A stretch of DNA of 27,876 nt from a virus. The DNA lies in IMG/VR virus record IMGVR_UViG_3300010300_000082, positions 1-27,876 of that record. The stretch is one strand, 5' to 3'. The translations under genes and the position numbers were made by a program. Below the pieces are notes generated by a model. It saw nothing but the letters and a program-made list of their open reading frames with translations. It made no database searches and had not been told where the DNA came from. Positions 1 through 6,790 of this stretch are shown piece by piece (position 1 is the stretch's first letter; every line of letters starts with the position of its first letter).

Positions 1-2116
1 CAGTAAATTTATGTAAGTTTTTAAACTCCATATCATCACCAGCAACACCATCTCTTAATTGATCCATAACTCGAGCAATAACTGGAGCTGCATTTGCAAA
101 GTTATTTAAAACTGTTTCATCAATAGGTTGAAATTGCTGTAAAGCTTTTCCTAATTCTTGTAGACCTATAGCTTCTTGTTGTGTTTTATTATAACCAAAA
201 AGACCAGCAAGTTTTAGTAGACCTTCGTCATAAGCAACCAGCCATGATTCCCACCAATTAAGATCATCACCACCTAATACATCTACTAAGTTTTGACCTT
301 TAGCTGCTGTTACTAAGGTATATAAAGCTTGACCCATCTTTAAGAAGTTGTCAGTTTTAATTTCTGGGATATTATTAAGAGCTTCCATACCTTTAGCAAT
401 TTCCATTAGCACATTAGTATTATCAGTAAAAATACCACCATTTCCTAAAGCTAATTGTTTAAGATTAAATGTACCCATAAAGGTAACACTATCATTAATA
501 CTACTCATACCTTTGCCGATTTGCTCAAAATCATCAGCAATTCTATCTGCGTTTCTAACTATTTCAGTAGTGCCGTCTGGACGTAATACTTCTTTTGTTT
601 CATTAGCAAACGTCATTAAAGCATCTATACCAACAGCTAGATCCTTAAATGAATCTGAAGTAATCCATTTTAATGCTGCAACATTTGCTACGTTTATTTC
701 TTGTAATAAATTTCTTAATCCTACTCCTAAGTAAGTAAGAGAAAGAGAAGCGTCTTGAGGGTTTGGAACTTCCGATAAAGTTATAATACCATCTGCTACA
801 TTTCCAAGCGCATCATCATAACCTAATCTTTGAATTATTTTTGATCCTGCAGCAAAATCATTTCTCATGAATCGAGGATCATTTAGTGTTAGTAGGAATG
901 AACCAAGAGCATCACCTGCTGTAACTAAACTATCTTTTAAATTTTGTTGATTATCTATATTAGCTAAAGCACTAAGCCCATTAGCTATTCCAGTAAGATT
1001 TGCATTACCTAATAACTGGAAAGTTCTAGCTGCTGTTCTATCATCAACATTTTCAACCATGTATGATAAACCATCAGTAGCATCTCTTAGTATTTGTTTG
1101 TCAAATTCAGTATTACCTAATGCTTCAATACCAGATGCTAAGTCTTCAAATTGTGTACCATCTAATATTCTTAAGGCTACAGGTCCTAGAAAATCAATAT
1201 CATTCGATAGCTCTCTTATAGCATCACCAACAGCTGTTATATTAGATGTATTTACTTCAGTAGCACTTAATATTTTTAATCCATCTGATAAATTTTTAAA
1301 TGCTATTTCAGAGAAAATTTTAACTCCTCTTGCTTCAGCAATATTTACATCATCAGTTAAATTGTTAATTGCTTTGTTTAGAACTTTAAAATTTTCTGTT
1401 GTTATTTGTAATTTGTCAAGCTGATCTAAACCTAATGCAATATTTTGTAAACCCTTTCCAAACTTATCTACAGCTGCCGCTCCTAGATAAAGTGCGCCTG
1501 TAATAGCTGCAAGTCCTAAACCTACTAAAGCTAAGGTACCGCCTACAGCACCACCAACAGCGCCACCTACAGCTCCACCTGCTCTTCCTCCTAAAGCAGC
1601 ACCAGTTAATGTACCACCTAAGAAAGCTGAACCTCTACCTCCGCCTCCTTTGCCACCTAATCTTGCTAGGGAAGCTTCAAGTTGAGCGATTTTAGCATTA
1701 AGCATTTCAACATCTTTACCTGATGCTGGGTCTACAACTACTCCTAAACCTACTGAAGCTTTACCATCTTTACCACCTTTTCTACCAACACCATCCTCAT
1801 TAAGTTCTGTAGTTAGCGCTTTAAAAGGTAATAAACTTTCATTTATAGAAAGAAGTGTCTTTTTAACATCTTCAAATGTACTAAGTTGCTTTTCGCCTAT
1901 TGCGTTGCTTGCATCAAATTCTGTTCTTAAAGCATCAATTAATGCAAAATTACTGTTCTCGATTGAGCCAGTGAGTTTATTGATACGCATAACTTGTTGA
2001 CCAATAAGGCCAAACACTTGTGCGTTTGTTTTTGAATCGCCAGAACCTTTAGGCAAAGGTTTTTTACCAATTTTAGGTTGGTCAAAAGTACCTCCGCCTT
2101 TATTGTCCTCAGCCAT
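1..2116 (-). CDS. Tape-measure-like tail/baseplate-hub protein, C-terminus beyond the window
   Basis: An open frame runs from an ATG at 2116-2114 (first residues MAEDNKGGG) for 705 codons to the left edge without a stop, so the C-terminus is missing. Residues 1-30 are polar, 136-153 look like a short helix, and 168-215 form a Gly/Ala-rich hydrophobic stretch (GGAVGGAVGGAVGGTLALVG and following) that could be a membrane-active segment. From residue 225 on the protein is predicted helical and repeats a core of the type [NDE]-[LIV]-[AS]-x-G-[ILM]-x-x-L, with its Gly at 229, 279, 329, 380, 443, 496, 536 and 576. Length, hydrophobic segment, helical repeats and position just after gp26/gp51 fit a tape measure, the role T4 gp29 plays within the hub. 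I see no clear residue match to gp29. The start follows the TAG of the preceding gene by 3 nt, with a weak GGAAAA upstream. Confidence 0.7.
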   Translation of the reverse strand, partial: MAEDNKGGGTFDQPKIGKKPLPKGSGDSKTNAQVFGLIGQQVMRINKLTGSIENSNFALIDALRTEFDASNAIGEKQLSTFEDVKKTLLSINESLLPFKALTTELNEDGVGRKGGKDGKASVGLGVVVDPASGKDVEMLNAKIAQLEASLARLGGKGGGGRGSAFLGGTLTGAALGGRAGGAVGGAVGGAVGGTLALVGLGLAAITGALYLGAAAVDKFGKGLQNIALGLDQLDKLQITTENFKVLNKAINNLTDDVNIAEARGVKIFSEIAFKNLSDGLKILSATEVNTSNITAVGDAIRELSNDIDFLGPVALRILDGTQFEDLASGIEALGNTEFDKQILRDATDGLSYMVENVDDRTAARTFQLLGNANLTGIANGLSALANIDNQQNLKDSLVTAGDALGSFLLTLNDPRFMRNDFAAGSKIIQRLGYDDALGNVADGIITLSEVPNPQDASLSLTYLGVGLRNLLQEINVANVAALKWITSDSFKDLAVGIDALMTFANETKEVLRPDGTTEIVRNADRIADDFEQIGKGMSSINDSVTFMGTFNLKQLALGNGGIFTDNTNVLMEIAKGMEALNNIPEIKTDNFLKMGQALYTLVTAAKGQNLVDVLGGDDLNWWESWLVAYDEGLLKLAGLFGYNKTQQEAIGLQELGKALQQFQPIDETVLNNFANAAPVIARVMDQLRDGVAGDDMEFKNLHKFT

Positions 2117-2119
2117 TTA

Positions 2120-2488
2120 CTATTTTCCGAATGCTTTTCCAGCTTCACTAATACCAAAAGCACCAAGTGTTACTACAACAAATGATGTGTAAATAGTATC
2201 AGATATAACTAGATCTTGACCCATGAAAGCTGTAATTAAATCACAGATTCCGAATATGGTCATTAAACTAAATGAAATAAAACCTATTATTGCTTTCTCA
2301 TTTACGTCATTATCATCTAAAAATAGATCCATAAATTTTCTTTTAGGTGGAGCTAACTGTTTACGAGCTTGTTCAGCTTCATCCTTTAATTCTTTAATAG
2401 TGTCTTCTTGAGCATCAATCTTTTCGATCAAAGCCATATACTTATCAAGATCTATTTCGACTTCATTTCTGTCATTATCTTTTGCCAT
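2120..2488 (-). CDS. Small coiled-coil protein with two membrane helices, function unknown
   Basis: A 122-residue protein. Residues about 10-47 are strongly charged and heptad-like (DTIKELKDEAEQARKQL), consistent with a coiled coil. A basic/Pro linker (PPKRKF) follows, then two hydrophobic segments at about 67-91 and 98-115 separated by a short acidic turn. The two-helix hairpin resembles small holins, but the long N-terminal coiled coil and the position between the tail-assembly chaperone genes and the tape-measure-like gene fit an ejection or tail-assembly role equally well. Its ATG shares one base with the stop of the gp51-like frame (TAATG), and AGAGG lies 8 nt upstream of the ATG, so translation is probably coupled to reading of the gp51 frame. 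I do not recognise the family. Confidence 0.75.
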   Translation of the reverse strand: MAKDNDRNEVEIDLDKYMALIEKIDAQEDTIKELKDEAEQARKQLAPPKRKFMDLFLDDNDVNEKAIIGFISFSLMTIFGICDLITAFMGQDLVISDTIYTSFVVVTLGAFGISEAGKAFGK

Positions 2489-2670
2489 TATTTGTTCCTC
2501 TTATTTGCTTCCTCTTGAGCTTTCAAATAATCCATTAACATTTCTGTATATAACTCTCGCTCAAACGGATACATATTTTCAATCTCCGTTAAAGAGTATT
2601 TATGATGCTGCATAAGGTTAAACTGCAATTGATAATGAGAACCTAAGTCATTGTGACTTAGGCAAACATA
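2488..2670 (-). CDS. gp51-like frame, probably made as a -1 frameshift extension of gp26
   Basis: In the -1 frame relative to gp26, an open stretch of 60 codons runs from 2670 to the TAA at 2490-2488. It reads YVCLSHNDLGSHYQLQFNLM, then a segment including SLTEIENMYPFEREL, ending in a charged helix (KAQEEANKRNK). The position directly after gene 26 is that of T4 gene 51, the baseplate hub assembly factor, and I judge the sequence style compatible with the small gp51 proteins of marine T4-like phages. The coding-like part starts before any in-frame ATG: the first is at 2613-2611 without a Shine-Dalgarno, and the second at 2574-2572 has GGAG 9 nt upstream but would give only 28 residues. The simplest reading is a -1 frameshift on the T7 run at 2676-2670, giving a 303-residue gp26-gp51 fusion. 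Internal initiation at 2574 remains an alternative. Confidence 0.65.
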   Translation of the reverse strand, partial: YVCLSHNDLGSHYQLQFNLMQHHKYSLTEIENMYPFERELYTEMLMDYLKAQEEANKRNK

Positions 2671-2676
2671 AAAAAA
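2642..2676 (-). promoter_or_regulatory. Putative -1 programmed ribosomal frameshift signal
   Basis: Read on the minus strand, seven T at 2676-2670 fall in the gp26 frame as T-TTT-TTT, which matches the X-XXY-YYZ slippery pattern. After a 7-nt spacer (2669-2663) comes a perfect hairpin: CCTAAGTCA (2662-2654), loop CAA, TGACTTAGG (2650-2642). A further G-U pair (2663 with 2641) could extend it. The gp26 stop TAA (2660-2658) lies in the 5' arm. Slippage by -1 continues as TAT-GTT-TGC-CTA into the gp51-like frame. Spacer length and geometry fit known bacterial and viral -1 sites. RNA polymerase slippage on the T run is an alternative cause of the same fusion. Confidence 0.75.
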
Positions 2677-3398
2677 TCACTTAACCCTTTCAGCTCCTTT
2701 TCTTGCACATCACCATTGCTATCTTCATATGAAAATTTTCCATATAAGTAAGGTGCTGAGCCCATAAATCGTTGTACTTTTGAAAAATTAGCTGTTGATA
2801 AACTACCGTAGAATTCTTCTCTTTCTTCTTCGCTATAGTCATCAAGTAAAAAGACTTCTTCTCCATCTTTAGAATAAACTGATTCAATAACACTACCTAC
2901 AAGTTCTACTGCTAACGAACTAGCAGGTCTATCTTTGATGGTTTTAGCATCAAATTTAGAAATAGTTTTATAAGTTGGATATCTTAGTTTAATCATATAC
3001 TCATCATTCAATTCAATTTTATCTTCAACTTGTTCAGAAGCAAATTTTATCTCAATTGTATCTAAATCAAACTCAGCTTTATTCCATACTGGCTCTTCTT
3101 CTGTTGAAGCTACTTCATCTCTTACATTTAATGTAATAATTTGGTTTACTGATATAGCTCTTATTTTTACAAAAAGATATTCTAATTCAAATGTACTTAA
3201 TTCTGTAATATCTGTTTTATCTAATACGCAATTAGTAACAACTTGCATAATAGCATCTATTACACTTTTATCTTGATCTTCTTGCTGTGCAAAAAGTAAG
3301 ATCTTTTCTTCTTTTACTGTAAAAGGTCTAACCTTTACAGATTTTTTACTCACCGGTAACTCAATATTAAATTGAGGTGAATCAATTTTAGGTAACAT
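2658..3398 (-). CDS. 26: gp26-type baseplate hub / tail assembly protein
   Basis: A 246-residue protein that I recognise as the T4 gp26 family (PF12322, T4 baseplate protein). The N-terminus has the family's Pro-rich entry and the motif VRPFTVKEEKILLFAQQE (residues about 23-40), followed by a helical region and an acidic segment (STEEEP). T4 gp26 is about 208 residues, so this is slightly longer. It is not thought to be part of the finished virion in large amounts and acts in hub assembly around the tape measure. Start: ATG at 3398 with GGAG 7 nt upstream. The last codons are GAT-TTT-TTT-ATG-TTT-GCC-TAA; the T run followed by a hairpin suggests that some ribosomes shift by -1 and add the 60-residue gp51-like tail. 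It follows the gp54-like gene with a 14-nt gap. Confidence 0.85.
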   Translation of the reverse strand: MLPKIDSPQFNIELPVSKKSVKVRPFTVKEEKILLFAQQEDQDKSVIDAIMQVVTNCVLDKTDITELSTFELEYLFVKIRAISVNQIITLNVRDEVASTEEEPVWNKAEFDLDTIEIKFASEQVEDKIELNDEYMIKLRYPTYKTISKFDAKTIKDRPASSLAVELVGSVIESVYSKDGEEVFLLDDYSEEEREEFYGSLSTANFSKVQRFMGSAPYLYGKFSYEDSNGDVQEKELKGLSDFFMFA

Positions 3399-3412
3399 AA
3401 TATTTCTCCATA

Positions 3413-4201
3413 TTAAAATCCGTCAGCTTCTGAACCACCTGTAAATCCAGAGCCTAGTGTTTTTGCATTATTAAGAAGGTTTAATGCATCTTGAACGTTA
3501 GAAGGTTTTTCAAAACTCTTTACTACTTCTACAGCTCCTTTCATTTTTGAAATGAATTGGAATAAATTCATACCTCTATCACCGTCTTCTCCAGTTGGTG
3601 ATTTACTTGTAGTAGGAATAATACCTCTATAACTTAACTGAACTGAAATTGTTGTAAGTTCATTATTTTGTTGCCAACCTAGTTCTACAGTACCAAGGTT
3701 ACTGATTATAGCATCAATTACTTTGTATGTTGTAATAACATTTTTTTGAGGATCAAAAATTTCAATATCTAAATTCATAGCATAGTCATCAAAATATCCA
3801 ACTTGCCCGAATTTCATATCTACACCTTCTTCCATCTTTACTGTATCAGTACCTTGAGGCTTATAATTAACATGTGCTCCTGCCCAGTTATTTAAAAAAT
3901 CTAAAACTAAATTTTGATTATCTAAAAAAAACTCAACAGCAAGAGTACTAGGAACATAATTATTTGCTCTTCTTTCTATAGGACCAAATCCTTGTCTTTT
4001 TATTTCTGTAGTAGCTATGGTTAAATTTGGTACTTGAAATTTATATCCTAGTAATGAAAGAGCTTCAGTATGTTCAGCTTTAGCCCATGTCTTTGTTTGT
4101 TGGGTACCTTGCGGGTTAAATTTTATTCTACATAAATTAGGGACTTGAAGTCCTTTATAACCATGTACTTTTGCTTTTATATCATTTATATTGAAAGACA
4201 T
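3413..4201 (-). CDS. 54: gp54-like baseplate tail-tube initiator
   Basis: A 262-residue protein with the look of the T4 tail-tube family. A conserved N-terminal strand (LCRIKFNPQG) is followed by a segment typical of tube proteins in which a strand (LAVEFFLDNQ) precedes a helix and aromatic turn (LDFLNNWAGAHVNY). A later strand reads ISVQLSYRGI, and the tail is helical with Gly/Ser (LLNNAKTLGSGF). Those C-terminal features resemble T4 gp54 (320 residues), which sits on gp48 and starts polymerisation of the gp19 tube. gp19 itself is near 163 residues, so the extra length favours gp54. It starts by TAATG overlap with the gp2-like gene and precedes gene 26. The main alternative is another member of the same tube fold, such as a divergent tube protein. 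Confidence 0.65.
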   Translation of the reverse strand: MSFNINDIKAKVHGYKGLQVPNLCRIKFNPQGTQQTKTWAKAEHTEALSLLGYKFQVPNLTIATTEIKRQGFGPIERRANNYVPSTLAVEFFLDNQNLVLDFLNNWAGAHVNYKPQGTDTVKMEEGVDMKFGQVGYFDDYAMNLDIEIFDPQKNVITTYKVIDAIISNLGTVELGWQQNNELTTISVQLSYRGIIPTTSKSPTGEDGDRGMNLFQFISKMKGAVEVVKSFEKPSNVQDALNLLNNAKTLGSGFTGGSEADGF

Positions 4202-4851
4202 TACTTATTCCATTTAGCTGTCGATTCGGTCCAAACTGTTTGTCTATTAGCTCTTACAAATCTTTCTAAAGGTAATTGCAATAAAATATCCCATTCTTGT
4301 GGATGTATTTTAAGCATTTTACCCCTTATATTATTATTTAGGTACTTTTTAAAACATGGCTTCCAATATTTCTTAGGTATACTAAGGTTTTGCACTTTAG
4401 TGTAATCTATATCTACAAACGCTTTTTCACCTAATACTGACGGTATGCCATCAACAGTTATCTGATCTTCATTTAAATATCTATATAATTGTGATAATAA
4501 TATTGCTCTTTCTAAGTATGGTAAGTAATGAAAGTTTAGACCTAATATAAACTCAGGCTGTATATCTAATAGTAGTATTAACGGGTATCTATCGTAGTAA
4601 GGAAGCTTTTTTTCATTTTCTGCGTTCTTAGGGTAGTAATTAAATAAAAATATATCACCAGGCTTAAATGGTAGTTCTGATTGAAGATTATCCTTTATAT
4701 CTTTTCTATCTAATATTCTATTAGGTCTCTGATTATCTAATTCTTTAGCTCTACTAATAAAATATTCTCTAGAACGTTTATTAACGCTTGCAGCTATATT
4801 AAGTAAAGCAGCGTCTTTTAGTACTCTTTGAAATAAAAATTTTAATGCCAT
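4201..4851 (-). CDS. Probable gp2-like DNA end protector
   Basis: A 216-residue basic protein. The N-terminus is helical and positively charged (about residues 1-60), followed by a conserved-looking core with GDIFLFNYYPKN, LPYYDRYPLILLLD and LGLNFHYLPYLERAILLSQL (about residues 67-125). The C-terminus has IHPQEWDILLQLPLERF. This pattern matches what I remember of proteins called DNA end protector gp2 in marine T4-like phages. In T4, gene 2 lies next to gene 4, as here, and gp2 binds the ends of packaged DNA and guards them from host RecBCD after injection. The gene is joined at both ends by TAATG overlaps to gp4 and gp54. T4 gp2 is longer (about 274 residues). The assignment rests on remembered similarity and synteny rather than a catalytic motif. 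Confidence 0.55.
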   Translation of the reverse strand: MALKFLFQRVLKDAALLNIAASVNKRSREYFISRAKELDNQRPNRILDRKDIKDNLQSELPFKPGDIFLFNYYPKNAENEKKLPYYDRYPLILLLDIQPEFILGLNFHYLPYLERAILLSQLYRYLNEDQITVDGIPSVLGEKAFVDIDYTKVQNLSIPKKYWKPCFKKYLNNNIRGKMLKIHPQEWDILLQLPLERFVRANRQTVWTESTAKWNK

Positions 4852-5285
4852 TACTTAATACCTAATTCTTTTTCAGTCATTATTTTAAAATCCCAGCCTC
4901 TATCTTTACAATAGTTTTGAGCTGCAATCCATTTTGCTTCATTTATACCATAAGCTTTAACTTCAGTTAAATACTTTTTATTGGGTTTAGCTGACATCTT
5001 TGGCGGTATAGTTTGCTTGTAAGGTTTAACTTCAATTAATGACTCTTTTATTCTTCCGTTTATTTTTCGTTTAACATAAAAATCTGGATAATATCTATGT
5101 CTTCTATTATCGATAGGGCTTTTATAAGGTATGGCTATCTCTTCACTAGCCCATCCAATAACATCTGGATGGCTATCTAAATACGACATAAGCTTACATT
5201 CCCACAAACTTCTATAAATAATGTTTGTAGGGTTACCTAAATACTTGTAATAATTTTTAGGTTTAAATTTACCTTTATAAGCCAT
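4851..5285 (-). CDS. 4: gp4 head completion protein, TnsA/PD-(D/E)XK nuclease fold
   Basis: A 144-residue protein close in length to T4 gp4 (also called gp50/65, about 150 residues), which finishes the filled head before the tail joins. The N-terminus reads KGKFKPKNYYKYLGNPTNII, followed by YRSLWECKL and WASEEIAIPY. The putative nuclease core is visible as Glu29, Asp68 in HRYYPDFYV, and Glu85-x-Lys87 in LIEVKPY, the usual PD-(D/E)XK arrangement. It is the first gene of the leftward operon and overlaps the gp2-like gene by one base. The start has no Shine-Dalgarno. An exact T4 late-promoter octamer ends 5 nt before the ATG, so the message may be leaderless. The N-terminal match to T4 gp4 supports this start. 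Confidence 0.9.
   Translation of the reverse strand: MAYKGKFKPKNYYKYLGNPTNIIYRSLWECKLMSYLDSHPDVIGWASEEIAIPYKSPIDNRRHRYYPDFYVKRKINGRIKESLIEVKPYKQTIPPKMSAKPNKKYLTEVKAYGINEAKWIAAQNYCKDRGWDFKIMTEKELGIK
5213..5220 (+). promoter_or_regulatory. Putative T4-type late promoter for the rightward operon
   Basis: An exact TATAAATA, the T4 late consensus recognised by the gp55 sigma factor, sits on the plus strand inside gp4 (antisense to it). Taking the octamer as -13 to -6, transcription would start near 5226 and give an 84-nt leader before gp48. I found only one other exact copy of the octamer on either strand of the window, and it is the promoter facing this one. A coincidence from the codons for Ile-Ile-Tyr-Arg in gp4 is possible. 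Confidence 0.5.
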
Positions 5286-5290
5286 AAGTA

Positions 5291-5298
5291 TATTTATA
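5291..5298 (-). promoter_or_regulatory. Putative T4-type late promoter for the leftward operon
   Basis: The minus strand reads TATAAATA from 5298 to 5291, then TACTT and the gp4 ATG at 5285. With the usual T4 late spacing the first transcribed base would be the A of that ATG. The 24-nt divergent spacer also holds AGGAAAG, the Shine-Dalgarno of gp48 on the other strand. The location, at the head of the leftward operon and in the correct orientation, supports a real promoter. Confidence 0.55.
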
Positions 5299-5309
5299 GG
5301 AAAGAAATA

Positions 5310-6281
5310 ATGTCAACACGTAGATCCGCAAGAGCTAATTTTGTTAAATCTCCAGAAGAAAAAATATCTGAAATGAGAGAGAAAGGTATTGATCAATTAC
5401 AATTCCCTTCTGATCTAGGTTCATATGGATTTATAATGAATTTTCAAGAATTTGATTTTAATGCAGGGCAAGTTGGTACTTCAGACGGCCCTAATGGAAC
5501 CGCATTAGCAAATCCTGTTACTATTTCAACTAAGGAATCAATTATTTTACCTATACCAAGTCCTTTACAGCAAGCTTATGGTGTAGCTGTCGAAGACGTA
5601 AAATCAGGTCCATTTATGCAAACTATAGCAAGAGCGGTTGCAGCTGGAACAGATACTGCAATAATTGATGGGGAAGAAGTAAGTGTTCTTGATGAGATAC
5701 GATCTACTTTTGGAAATGACGTTGATGCTGATAGCGATGCCTTTGGTGCTCTAAGAGGAGTTACTGGTTTAAGAAATTTCCTTTCCAAACAAGCAGGAAG
5801 AGGGCTTGCAGCTAAAATTTTACCTGATAGTGCATTTACTGTTCTTGAGCAAGCAGTTGGATCTATATATAACCCTTCAAATATTGCTGCATTTAAAGGT
5901 ACACCATTACGTAAGCATACTTTAAATTGGAAATTAAGTCCAAGAAATGCTGCTGAAACTATTACTTTAAATAAAATTGTTTCAAAAATAAGAAAAAAGA
6001 TGCATGCTTCGTTAGAAGGTACTAATGAAGAAGGTTTATTCTTACAAACTTATCCAGATATTTTACAATGTGCGTTAATTACCCCTGATGAAAATCAAAA
6101 TATTTTTTATAAGCCCGGATTAATACAAAACTTTATAGTTGATCACTCTGGTAATGAACAAACAAATTTCTTCGCTGAAACAGGATCACCCGTTCAATAC
6201 GATATTAAATTAGAGTTTATGGAATTAGATTATGTTACTCGAGAAGATTTTGGATCTGATGAAGATGGAGGAGTAGATTAA
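5310..6281 (+). CDS. 48: gp48 baseplate tail-tube cap
   Basis: A 323-residue protein; T4 gp48 has 364. I recognise the family by FPSDLGSYGFIMNFQEFDF near residue 32, the ILPIPSPLQQAYGV motif near 80, the Ala/Gly-rich helix in the middle, and HTLNWKLSPRNAAETITLNK near 207, which resembles the conserved core shared by gp48, gp54 and tube proteins. gp48 binds the top of the hub and, with gp54, provides the platform on which the tail tube grows. It is the first gene of the rightward operon. Its start is supported by AGGAAAG 5 nt upstream, and it ends in a TAATG overlap with gp53. An acidic tail (SDEDGGVD) closes the protein. Confidence 0.8.
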   Translation: MSTRRSARANFVKSPEEKISEMREKGIDQLQFPSDLGSYGFIMNFQEFDFNAGQVGTSDGPNGTALANPVTISTKESIILPIPSPLQQAYGVAVEDVKSGPFMQTIARAVAAGTDTAIIDGEEVSVLDEIRSTFGNDVDADSDAFGALRGVTGLRNFLSKQAGRGLAAKILPDSAFTVLEQAVGSIYNPSNIAAFKGTPLRKHTLNWKLSPRNAAETITLNKIVSKIRKKMHASLEGTNEEGLFLQTYPDILQCALITPDENQNIFYKPGLIQNFIVDHSGNEQTNFFAETGSPVQYDIKLEFMELDYVTREDFGSDEDGGVD

Positions 6282-6790
6282 TGAAATATTTTGATCAATT
6301 TCCTATCATACAATATAATCAATTTGATACTCGTAATATTATTGCAAAAGTAAAATTAAGTGATGTGTTGAGTGAAGAATATTTTTCTTATGCAAATTAT
6401 ACGCTTAAAACTTATGATAGCCCTTGGACTATAGCTCATGACTATTACGGTAGTGTTGATAGAACATGGCTTGTTTATTTAAGCAATAATATTATAGATC
6501 CTTATTATGAATGGTATATGGATCAAGAAAACTTTGATAATTATATTAATAAAAAATACGGATCTTATGAAACTGCTATTTCAAATATAAGCCACTATAA
6601 GGATACAAATGGTGATATCTATACTAAAGATACTTATACGTATGGTTCAACAGATTTAAAAAACTCTCTAACAGCAGTAAGTGACTATACAAAAGAATTA
6701 GAAGAAAATGAAAGTAGGCGAAATATTAGATTACTTAGATATGATCTCGCTGCAGCAGCTGAAACTAACCTTAAAGGTTTATTAGAATAA
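6281..6790 (+). CDS. 53: gp53 baseplate wedge protein
   Basis: A 169-residue protein matching T4 gp53 (196 residues; baseplate wedge protein 53 family). Diagnostic features are YFSYANYTLKTYDSPWTIAH, then WLVYLSNNIIDPYYEWYM, where T4 has the similar run of a Tyr/Trp-rich strand ending in DPYYGW, and a C-terminal helix with LEENESRRNIRLLR. In T4, gp53 is a late wedge component that links neighbouring wedges and contacts the hub. The gene overlaps gp48 and the gp27-like gene by single bases (TAATG at both ends), so the three are probably translationally coupled. T4 also keeps gene 53 next to gene 5. Confidence 0.85.
   Translation: MKYFDQFPIIQYNQFDTRNIIAKVKLSDVLSEEYFSYANYTLKTYDSPWTIAHDYYGSVDRTWLVYLSNNIIDPYYEWYMDQENFDNYINKKYGSYETAISNISHYKDTNGDIYTKDTYTYGSTDLKNSLTAVSDYTKELEENESRRNIRLLRYDLAAAAETNLKGLLE

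Noticed and set aside
348-1424. Rightward open frames of 121-128 codons inside the leftward tape-measure-like gene
   Set aside because: The minus-strand frame is continuous for 705 codons with a protein-like composition and periodic repeats; the rightward frames are its shadow.
2488-2574. gp51 as a stand-alone 28-residue gene starting at 2574
   Set aside because: A GGAG lies 9 nt upstream, so it is not excluded. However, the coding-like sequence extends well before this ATG and joins gp26 exactly through the slippery run, which explains more.
2642-2662. The hairpin at the gp26 end as an intrinsic terminator
   Set aside because: In the direction of transcription the T run precedes the hairpin and no T run follows it. 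The operon continues without a gap into the next coupled gene.
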